Assembly (NCBI GenBank): GCA_040401595.1
Contig: JBBAOE010000020.1
Span: 7,938-71,937, forward strand
Direction of reading: 5' to 3'
Source: RFPW01 sp040401595
Lineage (GTDB): Bacteria; Pseudomonadota; Gammaproteobacteria; Burkholderiales; Burkholderiaceae_E
DNA length: 64,000 nt
How positions within the stretch are numbered: position 1 is the stretch's first letter; each line of letters opens with the position of its first letter. The position numbers were made by a program, and so were the translations under genes. Positions 53,178-62,249 of the stretch are shown here, piece by piece. Below the pieces are notes generated by a model. The model made no database searches, was not told where the DNA came from, and saw only the letters and a list, made by a program, of their open reading frames with translations.

Positions 53178-53594
53178 CTACTTCGCACCCTGGAAGTCCT
53201 CACAAACGATATTTCCAAGCAACTTGGGCGCCGTATTCGGAATCACCCCGATCCAGTCTGAGGGCCGAGTGATGCGATCAAGGCGCCGCCCGCCGGCCAT
53301 GGCATCCGAATACAACTCCTGTTGAACCACCCGAAATCGATTGGTACTGCAGTCGTACTCGTAGAGACTAAGCTCGGATCTTGCGCCCAGCACCGTCGGC
53401 CGCTCTTGATCTTCGATGGTCCAGGCACGCCAGAGGTGCGGAGTCCTGTTCGGGAAACCAACCGCCTGTCGAATGTTGACCGGATCGTAGTAAAAATTTG
53501 ATTCCTGGGTTCGACCGTACCAGACCCATTCGGATTCCGCACAGGCCACCCCTGTCATCAACGAGAGGAGGGCTCCGAAGACCTCCGATCTCAT
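53178..53594 (-). CDS. Surface-adhesin protein E-like small exported protein
   Basis: A 138-residue protein with a signal peptide (VACAES). The mature part fits the Adhesin_E family: WVWYGRTQESNFYYDPVNIRQ, LSLYEYDCSTNRFRVVQQELY and ITRPSDWIGVIPNTAPKLLGNIVC, the last being its hallmark. The cysteine pair (YDC...IVC) probably forms a disulfide. Function in this group is unknown; relatives are small secreted proteins, and one in Haemophilus binds host proteins. A second, truncated copy lies at 62568-62711. Confidence 0.75.
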   Translation of the reverse strand: MRSEVFGALLSLMTGVACAESEWVWYGRTQESNFYYDPVNIRQAVGFPNRTPHLWRAWTIEDQERPTVLGARSELSLYEYDCSTNRFRVVQQELYSDAMAGGRRLDRITRPSDWIGVIPNTAPKLLGNIVCEDFQGAK

Positions 53595-53922
53595 GGGTTC
53601 CAGCCGCGCCAGGCCTTCGCGCTGGTTCGGATAATGGTCCGGCGAATGGCATCAACACCGCGCCTGGAACTCCTCTGCTGCACACTCATGATTACTTTCC
53701 AGCTCAAATACTGCGGCCCCTAAATAACAAAGGGGCGGGAGTGAGTCGGCAAAGGTTCAGCAAACTTGCACTCGGCGCCCCTGGTCTTGGACGACCAAAT
53801 GCCCAAACGGCATCAAGGGGCACCCCAGGAACTGACAACCCAGGCCAGCGACCCCCGCCCAGCGACCAGCAGGGCGCCGGCCGGATACAAATCAGCGAGT
53901 TGATGCAGCTTCGACCGAACTG
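53595..53922. other. Intergenic region with a segment repeated at the distant copy
   Basis: No gene is supported. 53741-53783 matches 62744-62786 (34 of 43 bases by hand). GCCCCT/AGGGGC (53716-53721, 53731-53736) forms a small hairpin. The 43-base block lies 147 bases upstream of the adhesin-E start, in the same relative orientation as at the second copy. Confidence 0.55.
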
Positions 53923-54174
53923 ATGAAACCCATCGGGAACGTCAACAATGCCACGCTGGCCACGCTCGGCTTGGCTGCGAGCGCGCCCGCGACCGATGTC
54001 AAGCGTGTCATCACCGAGCCACAGCCAGCCGCCGCAAGTCTGGGCGGACCGACCGCTCAGGCCCAAGCTCAGGCCCTGTGGTGGCACGACTGCCAGGATT
54101 CGCAGAGTTTCTATCCCGATGTCCAGCAATGCGCCTGCCCTTGGCAACTGGTCGCCCCTCAACCTCAGCGGTGA
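53923..54174 (+). CDS. Small protein with C-terminal YPYV-like motif
   Basis: An 83-residue frame. The end ALWWHDCQDSQSFYPDVQQCACPWQLV resembles secreted burkholderial proteins ending in WYYC...YYPYV..C..W. The Ala-rich first part lacks a signal peptide, so the true start or N-terminal part may be lost. It ends 4 bases before the glycine-zipper lipoprotein gene, a pairing seen in related genomes as far as I recall. Confidence 0.5.
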   Translation: MKPIGNVNNATLATLGLAASAPATDVKRVITEPQPAAASLGGPTAQAQAQALWWHDCQDSQSFYPDVQQCACPWQLVAPQPQR

Positions 54175-54178
54175 ATCT

Positions 54179-54652
54179 ATGGCATCTCCCTTACAGTCAA
54201 GCCCCCGGTCACTGACCCGTTTAATCCCCCTGCTTTGCCTCGTTGCCGCTGGCGGCTGTGCCATGGCACCAAGGGGCCCGAGCATGCTGGCGCTGCCCGG
54301 TACGGGAAAATCATTTGAAACGTTCCAGATCGACGATAGCGGTTGTCGAGGCTACGCGACTGCCCAGACCGGGGGCGTCGACGCCAACCAAGCCGCAACA
54401 GACAGCACGGTTCGCAGTGCGGCTCTGGGCACGGTCGTCGGCGCTGTCGCCGGCGCTGCAATCGGCGGCAATCGCGGGGCTGGCGCGGGCGCAGGCACGG
54501 GACTCCTGTTCGGAACCATGGCTGGTGCTGGTGCGGGCGAAACGTCTTCGCGTGGGAGTCAGCGCAGTTACGACCACGCCTACATTCAGTGCATGTATGC
54601 CAAAGGGCATCAGGTCCCGATTGCGGGAGAGATCCGTTCGATGCAACGCTGA
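54179..54652 (+). CDS. Glycine-zipper lipoprotein
   Basis: A 157-residue outer-membrane lipoprotein-like protein. The lipobox is LVAAGGC (Cys27). It has a conserved ALPGTGKSFETFQIDDSGC and CRGYATAQ segment, then a glycine-zipper helix pair (GTVVGAVAGAAIGGNRGAGAGAG), and a C-terminal YDHAYIQCMYAKGHQVP. Glycine-zipper lipoproteins associate with membranes. The upstream frame is open to 53948, but the lipobox defines the start at 54179. Confidence 0.82.
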   Translation: MASPLQSSPRSLTRLIPLLCLVAAGGCAMAPRGPSMLALPGTGKSFETFQIDDSGCRGYATAQTGGVDANQAATDSTVRSAALGTVVGAVAGAAIGGNRGAGAGAGTGLLFGTMAGAGAGETSSRGSQRSYDHAYIQCMYAKGHQVPIAGEIRSMQR

Positions 54653-54763
54653 GTCCAGACCGCTCGTGTTCCCAAGGCGTTTGCAGAACTTTCGTCTCGG
54701 CCTGAATCGCCCGGCGAACTTGCTTGAAAACCTCCTCGATGTTCTTAACGATTGGATTGATTG

Positions 54764-55219
54764 CTACTCGACCGTAAACCGCACTTCTCGCTCTGTCTGC
54801 TTGCCCTCGGTATTCGCCACCTGAATCACGAGTTTGTGGCTACCGCTGGGTAGGTTGGCCGAGGGGATCTGAATCCCGTCGGGCACTATCTTGGCTTCTT
54901 TCCTGACCCGTTCGGTGATGTCGAGCTTGAAGGCCCCGTAGAAAATCTTGAACGACTCCCAGTTGATCTTGGATGCCCCCGAGGTGAGAAAACGCAGATC
55001 AATGCTCACCGGAGCTTTGACGGGCCCCGTCAGCGAGGGGGAGCGGATATCGATCACCGGGTCCGATGGGCCGGGCGTCGATCTGGCGGTGAAGGGCGCA
55101 GCCACTGTCTCCTGGGCCTTTGACGTCAGATACTCTGACTGGCTGACCAATTCAAAGGTCTGAGCAGAGACCGAGGTTGTGAGTGCCATCGCAAGGCAAA
55201 AGGCAAAAAAAGATTTCAT
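54764..55219 (-). CDS. Exported protein of unknown function
   Basis: A 151-residue protein with a signal peptide ending SVSAQ (~20). The mature part has alternating strands (PVSIDLRFLTSGASKINWESFKIFYG, LPSGSHKLVIQVANTEGKQTEREVRFTVE) that look like an Ig-like beta-sandwich. Not assigned to a named family. It is convergent to the glycine-zipper lipoprotein. Confidence 0.7.
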   Translation of the reverse strand: MKSFFAFCLAMALTTSVSAQTFELVSQSEYLTSKAQETVAAPFTARSTPGPSDPVIDIRSPSLTGPVKAPVSIDLRFLTSGASKINWESFKIFYGAFKLDITERVRKEAKIVPDGIQIPSANLPSGSHKLVIQVANTEGKQTEREVRFTVE

Positions 55220-55351
55220 GTTTCACTTTCAAGTATTTTGATCGCCGACAGAACCAATGCGCTAGCTCTGAGGCTAGCTTAGTCCAAGAGGATTTATTTA
55301 CCACCGGTAGCAAGGTTTACCTTCTCCCGGACACGCACAGAACGACTCCGT

Positions 55352-55389
55352 CCCCGCTGTGGCCGCGCCCTGGCTCAGCCACAGCGGGG
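55352..55389. promoter_or_regulatory. 12-bp inverted repeat upstream of the enoyl-CoA hydratase
   Basis: CCCCGCTGTGGC and GCCACAGCGGGG are perfect arms around a 14-base loop, about 80 bases before the hydratase start. It could be a regulator site or a hairpin from a previous gene; the 250-base gap holds nothing else I can name. Confidence 0.4.
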
Positions 55390-55469
55390 CGCGGACTCTC
55401 AACCCACTGGCGCGCAGCGGCGATACTGTCGACCGGGGTGGCGTCGCCACCGCGCACAGGAGACACCGC

Positions 55470-56369
55470 ATGACCTTCGAGACGCTCGACTGCACGCTCA
55501 ACAGCGGCGTGCTCACCATTACGCTCAACCGGCCCGACAAGCTCAACGCCTTCAACCGCGAGATGATGAACGAGCTCATCGCGGCCTTCGACCGCGCCGA
55601 CGCGGACGATGCCGTGCGTGCGGTCATCGTCACCGGGGCCGGCAGGGCATTCTGCGCGGGCGCTGATCTTTCGCAGGGTGCCAAGACCTTCGACTATGCC
55701 GCTCGCACCGACCGCCCTGAAGTCGGTCAGGCCGTAGCCAGCGGGGCGGTCGACTGGAGCGACGAATCCGTGCGCGACGGCGGTGGGCGGGTCACCTTGC
55801 GCATCTTCAATTGCCTCAAGCCCGTGATCGCGGCGATCAACGGGCCGGCGGTGGGCATCGGGGCCACCATGCTGCTGCCAATGGACATCCGTCTGGCCAG
55901 CGAGCAGGCGCGCATCGGCTTCGTATTCAACCGGCGCGGCATCACGCCCGAGGCTTGCTCCAGTTGGTTCCTGCCGCGCGTCGTGGGCATCAGCCGGGCC
56001 CTCGAATGGTCGATGACCGGCCGCATCTTTCCTGCCAGCGAGGCGCTGGAAGGCGGGCTTGTGCGTCAGGTCCTGCCCGCCTCCGATCTGCTGCCCGCGG
56101 CCCATGCGCTGGCGCTGGAGATTGCGCAGAACTGCGCGCCAGTCTCGGTAGCGCTGAACCGCCAGATGATGTGGCGCATGCTCGGTGCGGCGCATCCGAT
56201 GGAAGCCCATCGGGTCGACAGCCGGGCCATCTTCTCACGCGGGGCATCGGCCGATGCCAAAGAAGGCGTGGAGTCGTTCCTTGAAAAACGACCAGCACAC
56301 TTTGCCAATACTGTTTCGGCCGACATGCCGCCGTGGTTCCCGTGGTGGGAGGAACCTGGCTACGAGTGA
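55470..56369 (+). CDS. Enoyl-CoA hydratase/isomerase family protein
   Basis: A 299-residue crotonase. Oxyanion motifs are LNRPDKLNAFNREMMNE, GAGRAFCAGADLSQG and GPAVGIGATMLLPMDIRLAS; the following RRGITPEACSSWFLPR carries the glutamate. ATG 55470 follows AGGAGA. The base composition and codon choice look more GC-biased than the neighbours. The C-terminal extension WFPWWEEPGYE resembles the larger ECH variant. Not adjacent to a full beta-oxidation set. Confidence 0.88.
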   Translation: MTFETLDCTLNSGVLTITLNRPDKLNAFNREMMNELIAAFDRADADDAVRAVIVTGAGRAFCAGADLSQGAKTFDYAARTDRPEVGQAVASGAVDWSDESVRDGGGRVTLRIFNCLKPVIAAINGPAVGIGATMLLPMDIRLASEQARIGFVFNRRGITPEACSSWFLPRVVGISRALEWSMTGRIFPASEALEGGLVRQVLPASDLLPAAHALALEIAQNCAPVSVALNRQMMWRMLGAAHPMEAHRVDSRAIFSRGASADAKEGVESFLEKRPAHFANTVSADMPPWFPWWEEPGYE

Positions 56370-56592
56370 ACCAGCGCCTTGCGTCAGTCAGGACGTCCCA
56401 GGGTTCGAGCCATTCAAAGCAATGCTGGCAAGCTAATCAACTGCTCGGCCCGATTTCGATTGGTGACGTCGTGGGCGAAATGTTGGCTGCGCAACTGGTT
56501 TGCCGGGGCATAGCTTCGGGTCGGTGGCAAACTGGCTAGCCTGAACTCTACATGCTAGGAGCAGGATTGATACCAAAGCCAGGAGCCCAATC

Positions 56593-57537
56593 ATGACGCG
56601 ACTCGTCATTGCCAGCCAGTTCGGCGAGGAGTTCAACGGATGGCTGAGGGCGGCGCGACCCGACATCGAGTGCATCTCCCTGCCGCCTGTACTCGACTGG
56701 CCACTGACGCCCGAGGTCTCGGTGCTGCTCGCAGTTCCAGTCTCAGCCGAAGAACGAGCGAGACCGCGGCCCGCGGGCTGGCCCTTTAAGCTTCGCTGGG
56801 TGCAGCTTAACTCCACCGGATACAACAACTATCCGCCCTGGATGCTGCGCGGCCCTTTGGTCACCAGCGCCCATGGCACCTCAACCGAAACCATCGCCGA
56901 TTTCGCACTGGCCTGCTTGCTCCAACGTGCGCTTCGCCTGGAAGAGCGTCGGGTACGTGCACGCCAGGACTGGCGGCGCGCCGAAGCCCCTGCGCTTGCA
57001 GGCAGCACGCTCGGACTGTTCGGTTTCGGCGGCATCGGCCGGGCTCTCGCGCGACGGGCGCTTGTGCTGGGCATGCGGGTTATCGCGATGCGCCGCCAGC
57101 CCGGCCCGCTCGGGATGGATGGTGTCGAGAAAGTCGACGGCATCGAAGCTCTGATGGCGGCGAGCGACCACCTCGCCCTGGTCGCACCCGGTACCGAGGA
57201 AACCCGCCACGTGGTCAACACACGCACGCTCGCACTCGCGCGTCCCGGTCTGCACCTGATCAACGTCGCACGCGGTAGCCTAGTCGATCAGCAGGCACTC
57301 CTGAAGGCGCTCGATGAGGGACGCCTGGGTTGGGTGAGCCTTGACGTCACCGAACCCGAACCCCTGCCGGAAGACCATCCCCTCTACATCCATCCCAAAG
57401 TGCTGCTCACCGCGCACACTTGCGCGATTAGCCCACAGGTTCGAAAGGCGTTGTTCGACAAGTTCCTGCGTAGCCTGAGCGCCTGGGAAACCGGCAGCAT
57501 GCCCGAGGATCCGATCGACCTCGAACGCGGTTACTAA
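56593..57537 (+). CDS. D-2-hydroxyacid dehydrogenase, NAD-dependent
   Basis: A 314-residue member of the formate/glycerate dehydrogenase-type family. The cofactor motif is LFGFGGIGRALARRA (~138-152), the catalytic arginine is in NVARGSLVDQQALLKAL, the glutamate in DVTEPEPLPEDHPLY and the histidine in LLTAHTCAISP. AGGAG precedes the ATG. It reduces 2-keto acids or oxidises D-2-hydroxy acids; substrate not fixed. Same strand as the hydratase, 223 bases after it. Confidence 0.9.
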   Translation: MTRLVIASQFGEEFNGWLRAARPDIECISLPPVLDWPLTPEVSVLLAVPVSAEERARPRPAGWPFKLRWVQLNSTGYNNYPPWMLRGPLVTSAHGTSTETIADFALACLLQRALRLEERRVRARQDWRRAEAPALAGSTLGLFGFGGIGRALARRALVLGMRVIAMRRQPGPLGMDGVEKVDGIEALMAASDHLALVAPGTEETRHVVNTRTLALARPGLHLINVARGSLVDQQALLKALDEGRLGWVSLDVTEPEPLPEDHPLYIHPKVLLTAHTCAISPQVRKALFDKFLRSLSAWETGSMPEDPIDLERGY

Positions 57538-57569
57538 GCCGGACCGGTGGGAAACCGTCGGGGGGTTTT

Positions 57570-58550
57570 TTAGTCTCCGGCCCGAATATTGTGCTCTTTG
57601 ATGACCTTACCCCATTGAACGATCTGATCATCCAGAAATTTCCCTAATTGCTCAGGTGGACCCAACTTCAGGTTCATCCCTTGCGCCGCCAGCTTTTCCT
57701 TGTTCTGCGGGTCATTAAAGATGATCGATAACTCTTTGTAAACACGGCCGATAATTTCCGGAGGGGTTTTGGCCGGCGCAAATACACCCCACCAGGCCGA
57801 CGCCTCAAAACCAGGCAAATTCAATTCAGCCATGGTCGGGACGTTCGGCACGACGGGATCACGAGTGCTCGAGGTCACAGCCAACGGGATGAGTGCACCC
57901 GACCGAATATGTTGCGAAAACAATGCCGTTGTTGCGACGGCAAACGGAACATGTCCAGCGACGGCGTCTACCGCGAGCGGACCTCCCCCTTTATAGGGCA
58001 CATGCGTTGCTCGAAACTTCAACTGTGCCGCAAGACTGGTCATCGCAAGATGGGCCAGACTACCGCTAGCAATCGTCCCGTAGGAAATACCACCAGCGCC
58101 TGCATTCGCGGTTTTCATCAGATCCTCAAAGGTTCGGATGGGTTGCGACTTATGGGCTGTGATCACCATTGCTCCGGTCGCAATCAACATCACCGGGGTG
58201 AGTTCAGCGCGAGTGTCGAAGGACATATTCGGGATCAGACTCGGATTAGTCCCATGGGTATCAAAAACGAAAACAAACGTGTAGCCATCCGGTGGCGACT
58301 TCGCTGCGATCCCAGTACCGATCGAACCATTTCCCCCAGAACGGTTCTCGACGAGGACATTCGTACCCAGCGCCTGAGAAAGTGCGGGTGCAACCATTCT
58401 TGCCAGTTGATCTGTCGTTCCGCCAGCCGGAAACGGTGAAATCAGCCGGATCGGCTTACTTGGCCAGTTGGCTTGCGCTTGAGCCATCACCGCCACAGGC
58501 GTCGCCAGGCAACAAAAAAAGGCGAACAGCAAGACTTGTAGTCTTTTCAT
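57570..58550 (-). CDS. Tripartite tricarboxylate transporter substrate-binding protein (Bug/TctC family)
   Basis: A 326-residue periplasmic binding protein. Signal peptide MKRLQVLLFAFFCCLATPVAVMAQ; the Bug signature WPSKPIRLISPFPAGGTTDQLAR, VLVENRSGGNGSIGTGIAA, HVPYKGGGPLAVDAVAGHVPFA and GVFAPAKTPPEI are all present. ATG 58550 is preceded by GGAAGC. It is convergent with the 2-hydroxyacid dehydrogenase. Fourth Bug gene in the window, again without TctAB. Confidence 0.92.
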   Translation of the reverse strand: MKRLQVLLFAFFCCLATPVAVMAQAQANWPSKPIRLISPFPAGGTTDQLARMVAPALSQALGTNVLVENRSGGNGSIGTGIAAKSPPDGYTFVFVFDTHGTNPSLIPNMSFDTRAELTPVMLIATGAMVITAHKSQPIRTFEDLMKTANAGAGGISYGTIASGSLAHLAMTSLAAQLKFRATHVPYKGGGPLAVDAVAGHVPFAVATTALFSQHIRSGALIPLAVTSSTRDPVVPNVPTMAELNLPGFEASAWWGVFAPAKTPPEIIGRVYKELSIIFNDPQNKEKLAAQGMNLKLGPPEQLGKFLDDQIVQWGKVIKEHNIRAGD

Positions 58551-58747
58551 GTTGAAAGCTTCCATGGCAAGCAGATTGAACTTCGCGTCAGTTTGTCAGC
58601 ACCTGACCTCCGAAACCATTCGGGTTGGCCACTACTGAGCGCGGTGGTCTCTGAAAAAGCGGGTTTGAGACGCCTTTCCCGGGCCGCCGCCGCAGGCCGC
58701 GGTCAGGAGCCTCCTCAATTCCCGGGGCGTTTCAGGGCGCTTTGCCT

Positions 58748-59857
58748 TCAGTAATGAACCACGGACCGGATGGACTCGCCCGAGTGCATGAGGTCAAATG
58801 CGCGGTTGATTTCGGTCAGCGGCATGGTGTGCGTAACGAAGGGCGCCAGCTGGATTCGCCCAGCCATGGCGTCATCCACCATACCAGGCAGCTCAGATCG
58901 GCCCTTGACCCCGCCGAACGCTGTGCCCATCCAGCGTCGACCAGTGACGAGCTGGAACGGCCGGGTGGAGATTTCCTGCCCCGCGCCGGCCACGCCGATG
59001 ACGACCGACTGGCCCCATCCGCGGTGCGCACACTCCAGCGCTGCGCGCATGACCTGCACATTGCCGATGCATTCAAAGCTGTGGTCAACACCCCAACCCG
59101 TCATTTCGACAATCACCTGTTGGATGGGCTTCTCATGGTCCTCCGGGTTAACACAGTCCGTAGCGCCAAAGATGCGCGCTAGATCGAACTTGCCGGGGTT
59201 GGTATCGATTGCAATGATGCGAGCGGCCTTGGCCAGTTTGGCGCCCTGGACCACCGCCAGTCCAATGCCGCCCAGCCCGAACACTGCGACCGAGTCGCCC
59301 TCCTGGACCTTGGCCGTATTCTTGACTGCACCCAGGCCAGTGGTGACCCCGCAGCCCAGCAGGCATACCTGCTCGGGATTGGCTTCCGGTCGGATCTTGG
59401 CCAGCGAAACCTCGGCCACCACGGTGTACTCGCTGAAGGTGGAGCAGCCCATGTAGTGATAGACCGGCTGGCCCTGGTAAGAAAAGCGGGTGGTGCCATC
59501 GGGCATCACGCCCTTGCCCTGGGTCGCGCGCACGGCCACACATAGGTTGGTTTTGCCAGACTTGCAGAACAGGCACTGGCCGCATTCGGCGGTGTAGAGC
59601 GGGATGACATGGTCGCCGGGTTTGACGCTGATCACCCCTTCGCCGACCTGGACGACAATCCCTGCGCCCTCATGACCGAGTACGGCGGGGAAGATACCCT
59701 CCGGATCGTCGCCCGATAGCGTGAACGCATCGGTATGACAGACCCCGGTATGGGTGATCTTGACCAGCACTTCGCCCTGGCGCGGCGGGGCGACATCAAT
59801 TTCGACAATCTGGAGCGGTTTTCCGGCCTCGAAGGCCACAGCGGCACGGGATTTCAT
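58748..59857 (-). CDS. frmA: S-(hydroxymethyl)glutathione dehydrogenase/class III alcohol dehydrogenase
   Basis: A 369-residue zinc alcohol dehydrogenase that oxidises the glutathione-formaldehyde adduct to S-formylglutathione. Catalytic zinc ligands: HTGVCHTD (Cys40) and GHEGAG (His62, Glu63); structural zinc cysteines at 92, 95, 98 and 106; GLGGIGLAVVQGAKLAKA binds NAD. The long PVYHYMGCSTFSEYTVV and C-terminal IRSVVHY match FrmA. No frmB is adjacent here. It follows the ferredoxin-reductase remnant by about 70 bases. Confidence 0.94.
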   Translation of the reverse strand: MKSRAAVAFEAGKPLQIVEIDVAPPRQGEVLVKITHTGVCHTDAFTLSGDDPEGIFPAVLGHEGAGIVVQVGEGVISVKPGDHVIPLYTAECGQCLFCKSGKTNLCVAVRATQGKGVMPDGTTRFSYQGQPVYHYMGCSTFSEYTVVAEVSLAKIRPEANPEQVCLLGCGVTTGLGAVKNTAKVQEGDSVAVFGLGGIGLAVVQGAKLAKAARIIAIDTNPGKFDLARIFGATDCVNPEDHEKPIQQVIVEMTGWGVDHSFECIGNVQVMRAALECAHRGWGQSVVIGVAGAGQEISTRPFQLVTGRRWMGTAFGGVKGRSELPGMVDDAMAGRIQLAPFVTHTMPLTEINRAFDLMHSGESIRSVVHY

Positions 59858-59927
59858 CCAAAGCTTCCTCAGGTTGGCGCGGCGGGGCCACGCACTGGTT
59901 AAATCGAAGGGGTGCGAACACGAACGC

Positions 59928-60405
59928 TCAGACTGGCGTCCTGGGGTCTAGGGGAAAGTTCCTGAGTCCGTCTGCGTCGGTGGGGACTCCCGTCGTGAGA
60001 ATGCGGCGAGCGGCGACATGATCGCCAGGCCGGTTGACTGATTCCACGCAAACCAATTGGTTTCGTTTGAATCCGGGTACTGAAAATGCGCCAGCACAAT
60101 CCGACCTCTTCACCATGAAGTCATCTGCAGTCTCAACCAGCCCGGCAATCTGAACCATGCCCCCACCTTGCTCACTCCAGAACCAAGGCAGGGCCTCAGC
60201 CACTGATGGCAGCCCGCAAAGCTGGCGGGGCATCATCTTTGCATGATCAACAGCGTTTTGCACAGATTCGATGCGGATTCGCCGCTCGGCCCATGGGTTC
60301 CATTGCGCGGCGCAGTCCCCAATGGCGAACACACCGGTGCAGTTATTTTCGAGTTGGACATTGACGAGTACACCCCCGTCACCGGCAAAACCATGACGGC
60401 TTGCT
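59928..60405 (-). pseudogene. Ferredoxin/rubredoxin reductase, N-terminus missing
   Basis: Only the C-terminal ~155 residues of a pyridine nucleotide-dependent flavoprotein remain. VFAIGDCAAQWNPW is the FAD motif near the end of the fold, then ALPWFWSEQGG and a reductase_C-like tail follow. The expected ~250 N-terminal residues (FAD and NAD motifs) are absent. The frame runs back into the acr3 stop with no start, so it is joined directly to that gene. It probably once reduced a ferredoxin for a monooxygenase or Rieske enzyme. Confidence 0.8.
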
Positions 60406-60409
60406 TCGA

Positions 60410-61474
60410 TTAGCCCCTTTCGTACCAGTCCTTGCTTTGGTTCACAACACGTACGACCAGCAGCATCACCGGTACTTCGATCAGCACGCCCACCACGGTG
60501 GCAAGGGCCGCGCCAGACTCAAAGCCGAACAAGCTGATGGCTGCGGCCACGGCCAGCTCGAAAAAATTACTGGCACCGATCAAAGCCGAAGGGCATGCCA
60601 CGCTGTGCGACTCACCGAGGCGCCGGTTGAGCCAGTAAGCCAGACCCGAGTTGAACAGCACCTGGATCAGGATAGGAACGGCGAGCATCGCGATAACCAG
60701 CGGTTGCTTCAAGATCGCCTCGCCCTGAAAGCCAAAGAGCAGCACCAGCGTTGCCAGCAGTGCTGTGATCGACCACGGTCCAACTTTGGCCAGCGTGGCG
60801 TCAAACGCGGCTTGGCCCCGACCCAGTAGCGCTCTGCGCCAGAGTTGTGCGATCACAACCGGGATGACGATGTACAGCACCACTGACGTAATCAGCGTGT
60901 CCCATGGCACGACTATCGACGACAGGCCGAGCAGCAGAGCGACGATGGGTGCGAAGGCGAACACCATGATGGTGTCGTTCAGGGCCACCTGTGACAGGGT
61001 GAACAGGGGATGTCCGTTGGTCAGGCGACTCCATACAAAGACCATTGCCGTGCACGGTGCGGCTGCCAGGAGGATCAAGCCGGCAATGTAGCTGTCTGCC
61101 TCGCCCGCTGGCAGGTAAGGCGCAAAGACGTGGCGAATAAAGATCCAGCCCAGCAGCGCCATCGAGAACGGTTTAACGGCCCAGTTGACAAAGAGCGTCA
61201 CGCCGATGCCACGCCAATGCTGCTTGACCTGGCTTAGCGCTCCAAAGTCAACCTTGAGCAGCATCGGGATAATCATCACCCAGATCAGTAGCCCAACAGG
61301 TAGGTTGACCTTCGCGACCTCCATACGGCCAATGGCCTGCACCGGTCCCGGTAACACCTGGCCAAGCGCGATGCCCGCGACGATACAGAGAAACACCCAA
61401 ACACTGAGGTAGCGCTCAAAGACGCTCATCGAAACCGTCGGAGAGGCACCAGCGGGCGGGCTGGCATAGGACAT
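60410..61474 (-). CDS. acr3: Arsenite efflux permease Acr3
   Basis: A 354-residue membrane protein of the Acr3 (arsenical resistance-3) family, about ten helices. The key cysteine is in LLAAAPCTAMVFVWS (Cys141), used for As(III) transport. It starts 2 bases after arsC, so the two are translated together. No arsR regulator is seen in the window. Confidence 0.93.
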   Translation of the reverse strand: MSYASPPAGASPTVSMSVFERYLSVWVFLCIVAGIALGQVLPGPVQAIGRMEVAKVNLPVGLLIWVMIIPMLLKVDFGALSQVKQHWRGIGVTLFVNWAVKPFSMALLGWIFIRHVFAPYLPAGEADSYIAGLILLAAAPCTAMVFVWSRLTNGHPLFTLSQVALNDTIMVFAFAPIVALLLGLSSIVVPWDTLITSVVLYIVIPVVIAQLWRRALLGRGQAAFDATLAKVGPWSITALLATLVLLFGFQGEAILKQPLVIAMLAVPILIQVLFNSGLAYWLNRRLGESHSVACPSALIGASNFFELAVAAAISLFGFESGAALATVVGVLIEVPVMLLVVRVVNQSKDWYERG

Positions 61475-61476
61475 GA

Positions 61477-61983
61477 TCAGCGGGTCCCGATGTCCTTGAT
61501 CTCGCGCTGAATGGACATCTTATCGAGCAACCCAAGCGGCAATGCCAGCATCAACTCGATGCGCCGCTTTAGAACCAGCGCGGTGTCCCAAAAGACCTTG
61601 GCCTTCTCTTCGTCACTTCCCTGGAATGTGGCCGGATCGGGCACGCCCCAATGGGCCGTCATCGGTTGGCCCGGCCATACCGGGCAGACTTCGCCGGCCG
61701 CCTTGTCACAGACGGTAAAAACAAAATCGAGTTCAGGGGAGCCCGGCTGGGCGAACTCTTCCCAGTCCTTGCTTCGATAGCCGTCCGTTGAAAGGTGCAA
61801 GCTGGCGAGGGTCTTCAGCGCAAACGGGTTAACTTCGCCCCCTGGTTGGCTACCGGCGGACCAGGCCTTGAACTGGCCCCGCCCCAGGCTATTCATCAGG
61901 CCCTCCGCCATGATCGAGCGGGACGAATTATGGGTGCAGACGAACAAGACCTGGTAGACCTTGTCGGTAGGGACTTGGCTCAT
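61477..61983 (-). CDS. arsC: Arsenate reductase ArsC, low-molecular-weight phosphatase type
   Basis: A 168-residue enzyme reducing arsenate to arsenite. The P-loop CTHNSSRS has the nucleophile Cys16, with Cys92 and Cys100 (CDKAAGEVC) forming the relay to thioredoxin. The fusion-free form here should be thioredoxin-linked; trxC is encoded at 38.2 kb. It leads the acr3 operon, and the arsenite made would be exported by it. Confidence 0.92.
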   Translation of the reverse strand: MSQVPTDKVYQVLFVCTHNSSRSIMAEGLMNSLGRGQFKAWSAGSQPGGEVNPFALKTLASLHLSTDGYRSKDWEEFAQPGSPELDFVFTVCDKAAGEVCPVWPGQPMTAHWGVPDPATFQGSDEEKAKVFWDTALVLKRRIELMLALPLGLLDKMSIQREIKDIGTR

Positions 61984-62249
61984 AACGGCTCCATGGAACT
62001 AGGCTTGGATTCTTCTAGGTTTCTGGAAATATAGGCCCCACCCGTGACAGCTCAGTGACAGGCATCCCACGGCTAGTGTGCGGCCCTACCCTCTAGAGCT
62101 TCTTGCCGCAACCGGCCCCCACTCACTGTTGCTGTTTAAAAATCAGGATGACGCCCGACAATCCGAGGCTACCCGACCCAGTGAAATAGTCGGCGATCGA
62201 TCGGCGGCCTCCGGAAATACCGCTCCGGACGGACCGCCGGCCATCAAAC

